Shown piece after piece: positions 9,101 through 18,246 of a DNA stretch of 64,000 nt (positions within the stretch are counted from its first letter, which is position 1; each line of letters opens with the position of its first letter). This DNA is from Simiduia sp. 21SJ11W-1 (GTDB lineage Bacteria > Pseudomonadota > Gammaproteobacteria > Pseudomonadales > Cellvibrionaceae). The DNA lies in assembly GCF_024138675.1 (NCBI RefSeq), contig NZ_CP090959.1, positions 3,391,001 through 3,455,000 on the forward strand, in the 5' to 3' direction. The notes under the pieces are model-generated. The model saw only the letters and a program-made list of their open reading frames with translations. It was not told the origin of the DNA and made no database searches. The position numbers and the translations under genes were made by a program.

Positions 9101-11373
9101 CGCCCACTATGGAGCTAGGCGTGGACATTGCCTCTCTCAATACGGTGTATATGCGCAATGTTCCCCCCACACCGGCGAACTATGCGCAGCGCTCGGGGCG
9201 AGCTGGTCGTTCAGGGCAGCCTGCGTTGGTGATTACCTATTGCGCAGCCCTCAGCCCGCACGACCAGTACTTTTTTACCGATCCGGTGCGCATGGTACAC
9301 GGCCATGTAAGTCCTCCCACCCTGGATCTGGCCAATGAAGAATTGGTAGCCAGCCACCTGCATGCAGTATGGCTAAATGAAACCCGTAAAGCGCTACCCA
9401 AAACCGTCAATGATATGCTCAATATGAACGAGCCAACCGTAATGCCGTTGCTGGCGGAGTTTGTTCATCAAATGGATTGCGACAAGGTGCGTGCGGCCAG
9501 CGCTGAACGCGGCCTAAACCTGTTGCGAATGTTAACCCCCGAGTTGCCAGAAGCTGAGGGTGTTTGGCTTGCTGAGAATGTGGAGCTGCACCAAGCCACC
9601 GCACAATGGTTAGACCGTCGCATAAAAGGCGCGTTTAATGCTTTTAACAATGCATTGGACCGTTGGCGCGATCTATACGCCAGCACTCAAGAACAATTGC
9701 AGCGCGCCCACCAGATTATTTCAAACCCGGCCGCGGTCGAAAAAGACCGCCGTGCGGCAGAGCGTCGCTACAGCGAAGCCAAAACCCAAATGAACCTGCT
9801 GCTGAACAGTGGTGTGGAATTAAGTTCCGATTTTTCCACCTACCGTTACCTGGCAAGCCAGGGCTTTTTGCCGGGGTACAATTTTCCCCGATTGCCGTTA
9901 ATGGCCTACATCCAGGGCCGCCGAGGCCATGTAGGGCGCGATAGCTTCTTGGCCCGCCCGCGCTTTTTGGCCATTTCGGAATTTGGACCATTGAGTTTGA
10001 TATATCACGAAGGCAGCCAGTACCGGGTCAACAAAGTCATGCTGGGCCTACGAGGCTCTGATGAAGAACAGCAAGGCCTGCCCAAAGCCGAGGCGCGTTT
10101 ATGTCCGGTATGCGGTTACGGCCACTTTGGTGACCAACTAGAAAACGAGTTGTGTGTGGCATGCAAGGCACCCATTGCCGGCGGCAAGCGCATCGACAAT
10201 CTATACCGCATTGAAAACGTCAGCACTAAGCGCGTGCTGCGGATTACCTGTGACGAAGAAGAGCGCATGCGTCAGGGCTATGACATGCAAACTACAGTGC
10301 AATATGCATTGGTAGACGGGCAGTTGCGGGTGGTGCAAGGCAGTGTAGAAGCAGACGGTGAATCGATGTTAACGCTGCACTATGCCCCAGCAGCCACTGT
10401 CTGGCGTATGAATCTAGGTTGGCGCCGGCGCAAAGAAGAATCCATCTACGGCTTTAATATCGACAGCGTATCGGGCTATTGGAGCAAAGATGACCAGGCC
10501 CCAAAAGACCAAGAAGATGACCTAGCGAAAGTGGAGCGCAATATTGAGCGCATTACCCCCTTCGTGGAAGACCGTCGAAATGTTCTGATCCTTCGACCGG
10601 CCGTAGCTCTGGCTGAAGAGCAAATTGTCACCCTACAATACGCGCTCAAACGCGGCATTGAAGAGGAGTTTCAGATAGAGGAGTCTGAGCTTATTTCTGA
10701 ACCTTTGCCTTCGCGCCAGGATCGCAATGCCATCTTGTTTTATGAGGCAGCCGAAGGCGGTGCGGGTGTACTCACACGGCTCACCACCGATGCCGGTGCC
10801 ATTGCCCGCATTGCCCGTCGTGCCTTAGAAATCTGCCATTTTAGTAGTGCCGATGACTGGGCGAACCATAATGATGAGCACACCGGTTGCGAAGCTGGTT
10901 GTTACCGCTGCTTGCTCAGTTACTACAACCAGATGGAGCACAAGCTCATCGACCGCAAAGAGCCAAAGGTGGTTGAGGTACTGAAAAAACTCACCCGCGC
11001 CGAACTCAAAACCGCCGTTGGCGGTCGCAAACCCAGCGATCATCTGGCGCATTTGCAAGGGCTTGCCAGCAGCAGCCTCGAGCAAGCCTTTCTTACCTTT
11101 CTGCAAAAGGGGCATTGCCGCCTGCCCGATGACGCACAAGTGACTATTGAACAATTCAATACCCGGCCCGACTTTGTCTATCGCGATCATCAAGCGGTGA
11201 TTTACATTGATGGCCCCCACCATGAACACCCTGGCCAACAAAAAATTGATGCCGCAATAACGGAACAGCTGGAAAGTAAAGGCCTCACCGTGATCCGCTT
11301 TCCCAAAGAACAAAATACCTGGCCAGACATCCTAGGCCGGTACCCCGATATTTTTGGAGCTTATAAGCCATGA
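6154..11373 (+). CDS. Giant DUF1998-type DEAD/DEAH helicase with C-terminal DUF559-like nuclease domain
   Basis: A 1739-residue SF2 helicase of the YprA/MrfA-like class (COG1205), first gene of the defence operon. Visible parts are the Walker A GTGSGKS (114-120), DELH box (234-237), a large insert with CxxC pairs near 456 and 568, and motif VI QRSGRAGR (1012-1019). A further zinc-ribbon CPVCG lies near 1316, and a DUF1998/MZB-type cysteine cluster at C1579, C1583, C1586. A C-terminal segment from about 1650 follows, with PDFVY and YIDGPHHE (D1673, D1686), resembling DUF559/Vsr-like nucleases. DISARM uses separate DrmA helicase and DrmB DUF1998 proteins; here helicase, DUF1998 region and a nuclease-like end are in one chain. 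The start has a weak ribosome site. It overlaps the next gene by four bases. Confidence 0.88.
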   Translation: MDVFEYRDAVIRDYRAFTTSFAKIKAPDIKQYVDGLYESGQYWPAPLIQLNPQFVQGGNVEQLVADGVLQKECANIFRFGREQGGAGIPAQLHKHQQDAIHIAQRGQSYVLTTGTGSGKSLSYILPIVDSVLKQKARCTKASIKAIIIYPMNALVNSQREELEKFLGHYGQDKPVTFGRYTGQESSEERHAMAANPPDIILTNFMMLELLMTRQDEIDRKVMAAAQGLQFLVLDELHTYRGRQGADVAMLVRRVREALNENVLCIGTSATMASDGNLAARNEAVAKVASKLFGAQVSPENIVTETLQRQTPHAKKPEGAALAGALSAPLPDGSDFKTMREHPLSAWIELTLGLRWEEDRWVRAKPQALRWAAEQLAQDTSLTIDQCEAVLRQFLLTAYQTRDGNGKPLFAFRLHQFISGASNVYSTLAPAGQRTFDVTGQQFLPGQREYRFYSLHFCRQCGQDYHPVWSETENGQEQLVPRDMDDRDNTDDGEEGSAQWGFFCFDTQQQWSDDDPANYPENWLEQKGDELRLKSNYRKYKPVRTYVLPTGAKSHEGQHGWFIPGSFRFCLSCGIAHAARGRDATRLTGLSGEGRSSATTVLSISALRYMLERDSELADDAKKLLGFTDNRQDASLQAGHFNDFIQILLLRASLLAAVKGSPAGYLTDSNLAQAVFDSLGFNTSGEDYLENPDARGPGRRKAEEAARNMLAYRLYFDLRRGWRFNNPNLEQLGLLHIDYEGLEELAADEAVWQSVPMTVLQQVQPASRLRALRAILDVMRRSLCIKSRFLDPIQQEQLKSQSYTYLKEPWGFTEEEQLQPSNALILTSLPQGRNDSLVTASSRSALGNILKRASIWGDDLSLIGRINDESYPDLIVSLMQALTDYGLVEAQETDAKTPGYQLLGEFLQWLPGEGSPEVDPTNPYSADNAYFKNLYETVAVLLQSGQRTLFDLEAREHTAQVDVNDREEREHLFRKAELKTLFCSPTMELGVDIASLNTVYMRNVPPTPANYAQRSGRAGRSGQPALVITYCAALSPHDQYFFTDPVRMVHGHVSPPTLDLANEELVASHLHAVWLNETRKALPKTVNDMLNMNEPTVMPLLAEFVHQMDCDKVRAASAERGLNLLRMLTPELPEAEGVWLAENVELHQATAQWLDRRIKGAFNAFNNALDRWRDLYASTQEQLQRAHQIISNPAAVEKDRRAAERRYSEAKTQMNLLLNSGVELSSDFSTYRYLASQGFLPGYNFPRLPLMAYIQGRRGHVGRDSFLARPRFLAISEFGPLSLIYHEGSQYRVNKVMLGLRGSDEEQQGLPKAEARLCPVCGYGHFGDQLENELCVACKAPIAGGKRIDNLYRIENVSTKRVLRITCDEEERMRQGYDMQTTVQYALVDGQLRVVQGSVEADGESMLTLHYAPAATVWRMNLGWRRRKEESIYGFNIDSVSGYWSKDDQAPKDQEDDLAKVERNIERITPFVEDRRNVLILRPAVALAEEQIVTLQYALKRGIEEEFQIEESELISEPLPSRQDRNAILFYEAAEGGAGVLTRLTTDAGAIARIARRALEICHFSSADDWANHNDEHTGCEAGCYRCLLSYYNQMEHKLIDRKEPKVVEVLKKLTRAELKTAVGGRKPSDHLAHLQGLASSSLEQAFLTFLQKGHCRLPDDAQVTIEQFNTRPDFVYRDHQAVIYIDGPHHEHPGQQKIDAAITEQLESKGLTVIRFPKEQNTWPDILGRYPDIFGAYKP

Positions 11374-14174
11374 GTGCGCAGTTTTCCCCTGGGTCTATCG
11401 TGCGGGCGCGCCGCCGTGAATGGGTGGTGTTGCCCCAAAGCACAGAACACAACTTGTACCTGCGCCCCCTGGGCAGTGGCGAAGACATGCCCACCCTGGT
11501 GGTGCCGGCCCTGGAGCGTGAGCCCGTCACCGCCGCCAGCTTTCCGTCTCCCACAGTAGAGCAAATCGGCACCCAAACCGCGGGCCTGTTATTGCGCGAT
11601 GCGCTCATGCTCAAGCTTCGCGCCGGTGCCGGCCCTTTCCGCAGTTTTGGCAATATTGCCGTTGAGCCCCGCGCTTACCAGTTGGTGCCACTGATGATGG
11701 CGCTCAAGCAGGAAGTGGTGCGCCTGCTCATTGCCGACGACGTGGGTATTGGTAAAACCATTGAGGCGGGTCTTATTGCCCGCGAGCTCATGGATCGGGG
11801 CGAGATCAATGCACTCACTGTGCTTTGCCCACCGCATTTGTGTGAACAATGGCAAGAAGAACTCCAAAATCGTTTTCATATTGATGCCGTGGTGGTGCGT
11901 TCCGCCACCGCCAACCGCTTAGAACGCGGCATTCCCGCCGGCGGCTCCATTTTTACCGAATACCCCTTTACCGTGGTGTCGCTGGATTTCATTAAAAGTA
12001 AAACCCGGCGTGATGCCTTTGCCGAACAGTGCCCGGATTTTGTGATTGTGGACGAGGCCCACACCTGCTCTCGCACCGGCCAAGGCCGCCAGCAGCGTTA
12101 TGAATTGTTGCGCGATTTAGCCGCCAAAGCCGAGCGCCATTTGGTGATGCTCACCGCCACACCGCACAGTGGCGATGAAGAGGCTTTTTACAATTTGCTG
12201 GCACTGTTAAGCCCGGATTTTGCCCAGCTTAAAAATGAAACCCGCACCGATCACCCCCTGCGGGCCAAACTCGCCAACCACTTTGTGCAACGCCGCCGGC
12301 AAGACATTGACGAATGGAAAGAGGGCAGTCTCTTTCCAGATCGCGAAGTGGCTGAGGCCCCCTACAAGCTCACCGGTGATTGGAACGGTATTTTTCAGGA
12401 GGTGCTCGATTACGCCCGCGAGTTGGTGGAGCGCGAAACCGAAAGCCGTTACCAGATGCGCATGAACTGGTGGGCAGCCCTGGCGCTGTTGCGCTGTATT
12501 TCATCATCACCCCAGGCCGCCGTGCGCGCACTCGGCCGCCGGCTTGATAACGCGCAAGAAACCAGTGATGACGATGCTGAGGAGCTCGACGCCCAAGGCC
12601 TGGCCTCCGTGCTCGATGGCACCGCCGACGAACTGGTATTGGATGACGTAGAACCCGGCGCTGCTCAACAACAAGACATTGAACGCCTTACCCAACTCAT
12701 TGCCCGCGCCGAAAAATTATCCGGCAGCGCCGACCCGAAATTGCAAACCCTGGTGCAGGCTCTAAAACCGCTCATTCAGCAGGGCTTTCACCCGGTGGTG
12801 TTCTGCCGCTATATCGCCACCGCCGATTATCTGGCCGCTGAACTCGCTAAAGTATTTACCGACCGCGAAGTGGTCAGCATCACCGGTGAGCTGGCACCCA
12901 GCGAGCGGGAGGCGCGCATTGCTGCCTTAAAAGACGCAGACAAAGCCCCGCTCTTAGTCGCCACCGATTGCCTGTCGGAAGGTATCAACCTGCAAGACCA
13001 ATTCACCGCCGTAGTGCACTACGACTTAAGCTGGAACCCTACCCGCCACGAGCAGCGCGAAGGCCGGGTAGACCGCTTTGGCCAGCGCGCACCCAAAGTG
13101 AAAGCACTCATGCTCTATGGCGAAGATAACCCCATCGATGGCGCGGTGTTACAGGTCATCCTGCGCAAGGCCGAAAACATCCGCAAAGCCCTGGGTGTCT
13201 CGGTGCCTATGCCCGAAGACGACGACCGGGTGATGAATGCCATTTTAAATACCGTGTTGCTGCGCCGCGATGCCACCAGCGGCCCCACTGGCGATTTATT
13301 TGCCGAGCAGCAAATGCTTGAAGCGCTCGACGTGAAGTGGGAATCGGCCCGTGAAAAGGCCAAGAAAAACCAAACGCTGTTTGCCCAAGGCAGGCTCAAG
13401 CCCGAGCAGGTCATGCCCGAATGGCAAAAAGCCTTTGCCGTACTGGGTACGGAAGAAGACGTTAAACGCTTTGTGCTGGCCGCCTGCGAGCGCCTCGGTG
13501 CACCGCTAGACCCGCAACGCCACGGCGGCTACCGCGCACCCCTTGGCCATTTGCCCAAAGAACTGGTGGAGCGCCTGGAGCGGCTGGATTTACTGCACAT
13601 CAAGCGTGTGGATTTTCACTACCCCACCGCCGAGCGCTGCGAATTTTTACACCGCACCCATCCGTTGGTGGGCCAATTGGCCGATTATCTGGCCGAGCTC
13701 GCCATGGCCGGCAAAGCCAACGACAAAATTGCCCGCGCCGGCGCGCTCTTTACCCAGGCCGTGCAAACCAAAACCACCATCTACCTGCTGCGCCTGCGCT
13801 CGCGCCTCACCATTACCCGCACCCACCAGGCGCGCGATTTATTGGCCGAGGAAGCCCTGGCGCTGGCAGTAGAAAGCGGCGGTGCCAACCGGTTGCTGCC
13901 CAAAGAGCAAGCCTTGGCGCTCATGCAATCGGCGGTATCCAAAGAACTGCCACTAGAGCGCCGCACCCGCGAATTACAGCAAGCGCTCGATGCACTGCCC
14001 GCACTCATGCCTCAATTTGAACAGCTGGCGGATGACCGCGCCCAAAGCCTCCTGGCCGATCACCGCCGCGTGCGTGAGGCGGCCGGCAGCCGTGGCAGCT
14101 ACAGCGTCTCGCCCCAATTGCCCGTGGATGTCATGGGCGTGTATGTACTCGTGCCCGATGTGGCCTTGTTTTAA
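11370..14174 (+). CDS. DrmD-like SNF2-family helicase
   Basis: A 934-residue SNF2/RapA-like DNA translocase. The N-terminal segment (VRARRREWVVLP) is a small SH3-like region as in DISARM DrmD and RapA. The ATPase shows GIGKT (126-130), DEAH (228-231), LTATPHSG, then the C-terminal helicase lobe with EGINLQ and the arginine finger region REGRVDRFGQR near 564. The ATG overlaps the upstream stop (ATGA), which implies coupled translation. In class 1 DISARM, drmD is paired directly with the methyltransferase drmMI, as here. The role inferred is translocation on invading DNA as part of the defence complex. Confidence 0.87.
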   Translation: MSAQFSPGSIVRARRREWVVLPQSTEHNLYLRPLGSGEDMPTLVVPALEREPVTAASFPSPTVEQIGTQTAGLLLRDALMLKLRAGAGPFRSFGNIAVEPRAYQLVPLMMALKQEVVRLLIADDVGIGKTIEAGLIARELMDRGEINALTVLCPPHLCEQWQEELQNRFHIDAVVVRSATANRLERGIPAGGSIFTEYPFTVVSLDFIKSKTRRDAFAEQCPDFVIVDEAHTCSRTGQGRQQRYELLRDLAAKAERHLVMLTATPHSGDEEAFYNLLALLSPDFAQLKNETRTDHPLRAKLANHFVQRRRQDIDEWKEGSLFPDREVAEAPYKLTGDWNGIFQEVLDYARELVERETESRYQMRMNWWAALALLRCISSSPQAAVRALGRRLDNAQETSDDDAEELDAQGLASVLDGTADELVLDDVEPGAAQQQDIERLTQLIARAEKLSGSADPKLQTLVQALKPLIQQGFHPVVFCRYIATADYLAAELAKVFTDREVVSITGELAPSEREARIAALKDADKAPLLVATDCLSEGINLQDQFTAVVHYDLSWNPTRHEQREGRVDRFGQRAPKVKALMLYGEDNPIDGAVLQVILRKAENIRKALGVSVPMPEDDDRVMNAILNTVLLRRDATSGPTGDLFAEQQMLEALDVKWESAREKAKKNQTLFAQGRLKPEQVMPEWQKAFAVLGTEEDVKRFVLAACERLGAPLDPQRHGGYRAPLGHLPKELVERLERLDLLHIKRVDFHYPTAERCEFLHRTHPLVGQLADYLAELAMAGKANDKIARAGALFTQAVQTKTTIYLLRLRSRLTITRTHQARDLLAEEALALAVESGGANRLLPKEQALALMQSAVSKELPLERRTRELQQALDALPALMPQFEQLADDRAQSLLADHRRVREAAGSRGSYSVSPQLPVDVMGVYVLVPDVALF

Positions 14175-14194
14175 GGGCATAAGGATTTTTACCC

Positions 14195-17100
14195 ATGGCC
14201 AAACACAACCACCAAACCTTTGAATCCCTGCGCATTGTGGGCGCCTTGCTCGGCACCCAGGTGTTGCACGAGGCCCGCAACCTCAAACTGCCGGGCCAGG
14301 CGCTCGGCGAGTACAGTATCGAGCGCGGCTTAAAGCTTAACGATGAACTGGGCCGCTATTGGCGCATTGCCCGGGCCCGCTGGCAGGAATTCCAAAGCCA
14401 GCGCCCCCGGCAAGACATCAACCCCCATCGCCTAGCCCAACAGGAATGGCTGCTGCCGCTGTTGCGCAATGTGCTGGGCTTTACGGTAGTGGAATCGCCC
14501 ACCCTCACTTTGGGCGAGCGGGAATTCCCCTTAACCCACACCGCCCACAATGGCGCCGTGCCACTGGTGCTGTGTGGTGCCAACCAAGACCTCGACAAAG
14601 GCGATCCGCTCTTTGGCCAGGAGGGCCGCAAGCGCTCGCCCATGGGCCTGGTGCAGGAATACTTAAACGCCGAAAGCCGCTGCCTGTGGGGCATTGTCAG
14701 CAATGGCGTGCAACTGCGCCTGCTGCGCGACAACCCCGCCATGACCCGGCCCGCCTATGTAGAGGTAGACCTGGAGCGCTTGTTTGAAGAAGACAACTAC
14801 GCCGATTTCGCGCTCTTCTGGTTACTGGCCCACGCCAGCCGATTTGCCCCACAAGATCAAAACCCCGAGGCCTGCTGGCTGGAGCAATGGCGCAACCAGG
14901 GCCACAGCGATGGTGAGCGCGCACTCGAAAAGCTGCGCGATGGCGTCACCAAAGCCTTGCGCGAACTGGGCACGGGCTTTGTGGCCCACCCCGCTAACCA
15001 GCCCTTGCGCGATAGGCTCACAGACGGCAGCCTCAGTACCGATGCCTACTTCCAGCAGGTCTTGCGCCTGGTGTACCGCTTTTTGTTTTTGCTCACCGCC
15101 GAAGACCGCAACCAGGCGCTCTTGCCCGAGCACTACGAAGGCACCGATTACAAAGCCGCCCGTGCGCTCTACCAAAGCGGTTATTCCATCACCAACCTGC
15201 GCGAGCGCGCCCGCCTGCGCCGCCACCACGACACCTACACCGATGCCTGGCAACAACTGTGCGTCACCTTTGCGGGCTTTGCCGAAGGGCAACCGGCGCT
15301 GGCCCAGCCGGCACTGGGCGGCCTGTTTGCGGCTCACCAATGCGAAGCGCTGGGGCCCTGCGAACTGGCCAACCAGCACCTCTACAAAGCCCTATTTGAA
15401 TTGTGCTATTTCGAGCACCAGGGCCGGCTCTCGCGCATCAACTACCGCGACATGGATACCGAAGAATTCGGCTCCGTGTACGAATCCCTGCTGGAGCTCA
15501 TTCCCCAGCTCACCACCGAGGGCCAGTGGCGCTTTCGCTTTATGGGCGACAGCGAAGACGAAGAGGCCGCCGGCGGCCATGCCCGCAAACTCACCGGCTC
15601 CTACTACACGCCCGACAGTCTGGTGCAGGAACTCATTAAATCCGCATTGGAACCGGTAATTGCCCAGCGCCTGCAACAATACCCGGCGCAACCGCGCGAC
15701 GCGCTGTTAAGCATCAGCGTGTGCGACCCGGCCTGTGGCTCCGGCCATTTTTTGTTGGCAGCCAGCCGCCGTTTAGCGGCCGAACTCGCCCGCATCGATG
15801 CCGGCACCGACCAGCCCACTGAGGCCCACTACCGCCACGCCCTGCGCGATGTGGTGCGCCATTGCATCTACGGGGTGGATTTAAACCCCATGGCGGTGGA
15901 GCTCTGTAAAATTGCACTTTGGTTAGAGTCTATCGAGCCTGGGCAGCCGCTTAGTTTTCTGAATCACCATATTCAGTGCGGGAATGCATTGTTGGGCTTA
16001 ACCTCATTGAGTGCGCTAGATCACGGCATCCCAAAAGCAGCTTTTAAACCGCTTGCGGGTGATATGAAACCGGTGTGCTCAGCCCTCAATAAGCGCAACA
16101 CTAAAGCACTAAAGCAATTGGAAAGCTCACGCGATAGCAACCAATTCAGGCTGCCTCTAGAGCAAGATAATCAATTAACGGAATTGCAATCCATTGAGGC
16201 AATGCCGCAAACCAGTGCTAAGCAAGTGGCTGAACAAGAAATAGCCTATAGGGCCTTTTTAGACAAGGCTAAAGCTAGCCACTTACGCCAAGCGGCCGAT
16301 ATGGTTTTGGGGGCATTTTTGCTGCCTAAAACAGAAGAAATTGAAGATGCCATTCCTACTACGGCCAGTGTGTATCTAGAACTGGTAAGTGAGAATCACA
16401 ATGCGCAGCATATCGCTCAGCGTGAGACGGTGATAACTGCCTGCGTTGAAGCCCGCGTTTTCCACTGGCCATTAGCCTTCCCGCAGATATTTGCCAAAGG
16501 TGGGTTCGACTGCGTGCTTGGCAACCCGCCGTGGGAGCGCATCAAACTACAGGAGGAGGAATTCTTTTCCACCCGCAATGCTGATGTGGCCAGGGCCAAA
16601 AACAAGGCTGAGCGCGCCCAACGTATTCAGTGGTTGAGTGAAGGTATGTTGGCCAAGCACCTGCTTCCGGAGCTCCACCATCCGGAGCATGAATGCCAGG
16701 CCGAAGTGCGGCTGTTTAACGAATTTGTTACCGCCAAGCATACCGCCGAGGCAGCCAGTGCTTTTGTGCATGTGAACGGTGATGAAGGTGGTCGCTATGC
16801 GTTGACCGGGGTTGGGGACGTGAATACCTATGCCCTGTTTAGCGAGACCATCTATCAAATTGTATCACCCATGGGGCGGGCAGGGTTTATCGTGCCTTCA
16901 GGACTGGCTACCGACAATTCAACCAAGGGCTTCTTTGGTGAGTTAATTTCAAAGAAATCATTGGACAGCTTTTTCGAGTTTGAAAACGAAGGGTTTTTCG
17001 CCGGTGCTGGTCAGGGGCATATGCTGCGCTTCGCCTTGACCACTATTGTGGGCTCTGCTCAGGAAATCCCTGAAACACGCTTCCTGTTCCAGGGTAAAAA

Positions 17101-18238
17101 GATCGAACATCTTCATGATCCAGAACGGGTTTTCACGTTAAGTCCGGAAGATATTTTCCGGGTAAACCCCAATACGCTGACCTGCCCGATTTTTCAATCC
17201 CGCTACGACGCTGAAATTACCAAAAAAATCTATCAACGTGTTCCAGTGCTTATTCGCGAAGCCAATGACGACCAGCCTGAGGTAAATCCCTGGGGCATTC
17301 GATTTATGGCCATGTTTCATATGTCCAACGACAGTCACCTATTTAAAACTTACGAGGATTTGATAGGTGAAGGATACGAGCTGGATGGAAATCACTTTGT
17401 TAAAGATAAATCTGAGTATGTTCCGCTTTATGAATCAAAAATGATTCAGTTGTACAATCATAGGTATGGCGATTTTAGAGAATCACTTAATGAAAGGCCG
17501 CATGTTCTACCAAGAGCGCCGGAGGAATATTTTGCCACTGCAGAATATCTGACATATCCTTTTTACTGGGTAGATAAAACGCAGATTTCTCAAAAAGTTG
17601 AGGCTTCCGGATGGGGGCGGAAATGGTTTATTGCATGGAGGCGTATAACAGACGCCCGGGCTAGCGCCAGAACTATGATAGCTAGTGTTATTCCGGATTG
17701 TGGATCTGGAGACAGTCTGTTTTTACCGTTGTTAAAGGATTTTGATGACGGTAGGAATTATGCTGCATTCCTGGCCAACCTATCTTCTCTCGTCTTAGAT
17801 TATTTTGCCCGTCAAAAGCTTGGTGGTCTTAATTTAAATTACTTTACTTTTAAACAGTTGCCAATAATTTCTCCAGAGGCATATGACGATAATGACCTTG
17901 AGTTCATTGCCAGTCGAGTTGTAGAGCTTACCTATAATTCAATGGATTTAAAGGAGTGGGGTAAGGACATTGGGCATAATGGCAATCCCATAGTTTATAA
18001 TTCTGAGCGCCGCCATAAACTTAGATGCGAGCTGGATGCCTACTACGCCAAGCTCTACGGCCTCACCCGCGAAGAACTCTGCTACATCCTCGACCCCACG
18101 AATGTGGCAGGCGCTGACTACCCCTCAGAAACCTTCCGGGTGCTGAAAAGCAAAGAAGAAAAAGAATTCGGCGAATACCGCACCCAGCGGCTGGTGCTGG
18201 AAGCTTGGGATCAACTGCACGCCGGTCAGTTGGAGTAG
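14195..18238 (+). CDS. DrmMI-like Eco57I-family N6-adenine DNA methyltransferase
   Basis: A 1347-residue DNA methyltransferase, 20 bases after the DrmD-like gene. SAM motif I is DPACGSG (511-517), and the catalytic motif IV is NPPW (777-780), typical of N6-adenine enzymes of the gamma class. The long N-terminal region (1-480) is helical. The segment after about residue 1000 is the presumed target-recognition part (YFATAEYLTYPFYWVDK ... LGGLNLNYFTFKQLP). No nuclease motif is obvious, so it probably marks self DNA. Base composition changes inside the gene: GC-rich to about 15900, distinctly AT-rich at 17300-18010, then GC-rich again. This suggests that the recognition domain was exchanged by recombination. 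Confidence 0.87.
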   Translation: MAKHNHQTFESLRIVGALLGTQVLHEARNLKLPGQALGEYSIERGLKLNDELGRYWRIARARWQEFQSQRPRQDINPHRLAQQEWLLPLLRNVLGFTVVESPTLTLGEREFPLTHTAHNGAVPLVLCGANQDLDKGDPLFGQEGRKRSPMGLVQEYLNAESRCLWGIVSNGVQLRLLRDNPAMTRPAYVEVDLERLFEEDNYADFALFWLLAHASRFAPQDQNPEACWLEQWRNQGHSDGERALEKLRDGVTKALRELGTGFVAHPANQPLRDRLTDGSLSTDAYFQQVLRLVYRFLFLLTAEDRNQALLPEHYEGTDYKAARALYQSGYSITNLRERARLRRHHDTYTDAWQQLCVTFAGFAEGQPALAQPALGGLFAAHQCEALGPCELANQHLYKALFELCYFEHQGRLSRINYRDMDTEEFGSVYESLLELIPQLTTEGQWRFRFMGDSEDEEAAGGHARKLTGSYYTPDSLVQELIKSALEPVIAQRLQQYPAQPRDALLSISVCDPACGSGHFLLAASRRLAAELARIDAGTDQPTEAHYRHALRDVVRHCIYGVDLNPMAVELCKIALWLESIEPGQPLSFLNHHIQCGNALLGLTSLSALDHGIPKAAFKPLAGDMKPVCSALNKRNTKALKQLESSRDSNQFRLPLEQDNQLTELQSIEAMPQTSAKQVAEQEIAYRAFLDKAKASHLRQAADMVLGAFLLPKTEEIEDAIPTTASVYLELVSENHNAQHIAQRETVITACVEARVFHWPLAFPQIFAKGGFDCVLGNPPWERIKLQEEEFFSTRNADVARAKNKAERAQRIQWLSEGMLAKHLLPELHHPEHECQAEVRLFNEFVTAKHTAEAASAFVHVNGDEGGRYALTGVGDVNTYALFSETIYQIVSPMGRAGFIVPSGLATDNSTKGFFGELISKKSLDSFFEFENEGFFAGAGQGHMLRFALTTIVGSAQEIPETRFLFQGKKIEHLHDPERVFTLSPEDIFRVNPNTLTCPIFQSRYDAEITKKIYQRVPVLIREANDDQPEVNPWGIRFMAMFHMSNDSHLFKTYEDLIGEGYELDGNHFVKDKSEYVPLYESKMIQLYNHRYGDFRESLNERPHVLPRAPEEYFATAEYLTYPFYWVDKTQISQKVEASGWGRKWFIAWRRITDARASARTMIASVIPDCGSGDSLFLPLLKDFDDGRNYAAFLANLSSLVLDYFARQKLGGLNLNYFTFKQLPIISPEAYDDNDLEFIASRVVELTYNSMDLKEWGKDIGHNGNPIVYNSERRHKLRCELDAYYAKLYGLTREELCYILDPTNVAGADYPSETFRVLKSKEEKEFGEYRTQRLVLEAWDQLHAGQLE

Positions 18239-18246
18239 TGGCCGGT

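Noticed and set aside
14784..15659. 291-codon plus-strand frame inside the methyltransferase
   Set aside because: It is an out-of-frame shadow, low complexity (Pro/Ser/Ala/Thr), overlapped by a clear methyltransferase frame.
6154..18238. A canonical DISARM system
   Set aside because: Only DrmD- and DrmMI-like proteins are clear. There are no separate DrmB (DUF1998) or DrmC (phospholipase D) genes, so I call it DISARM-like only.
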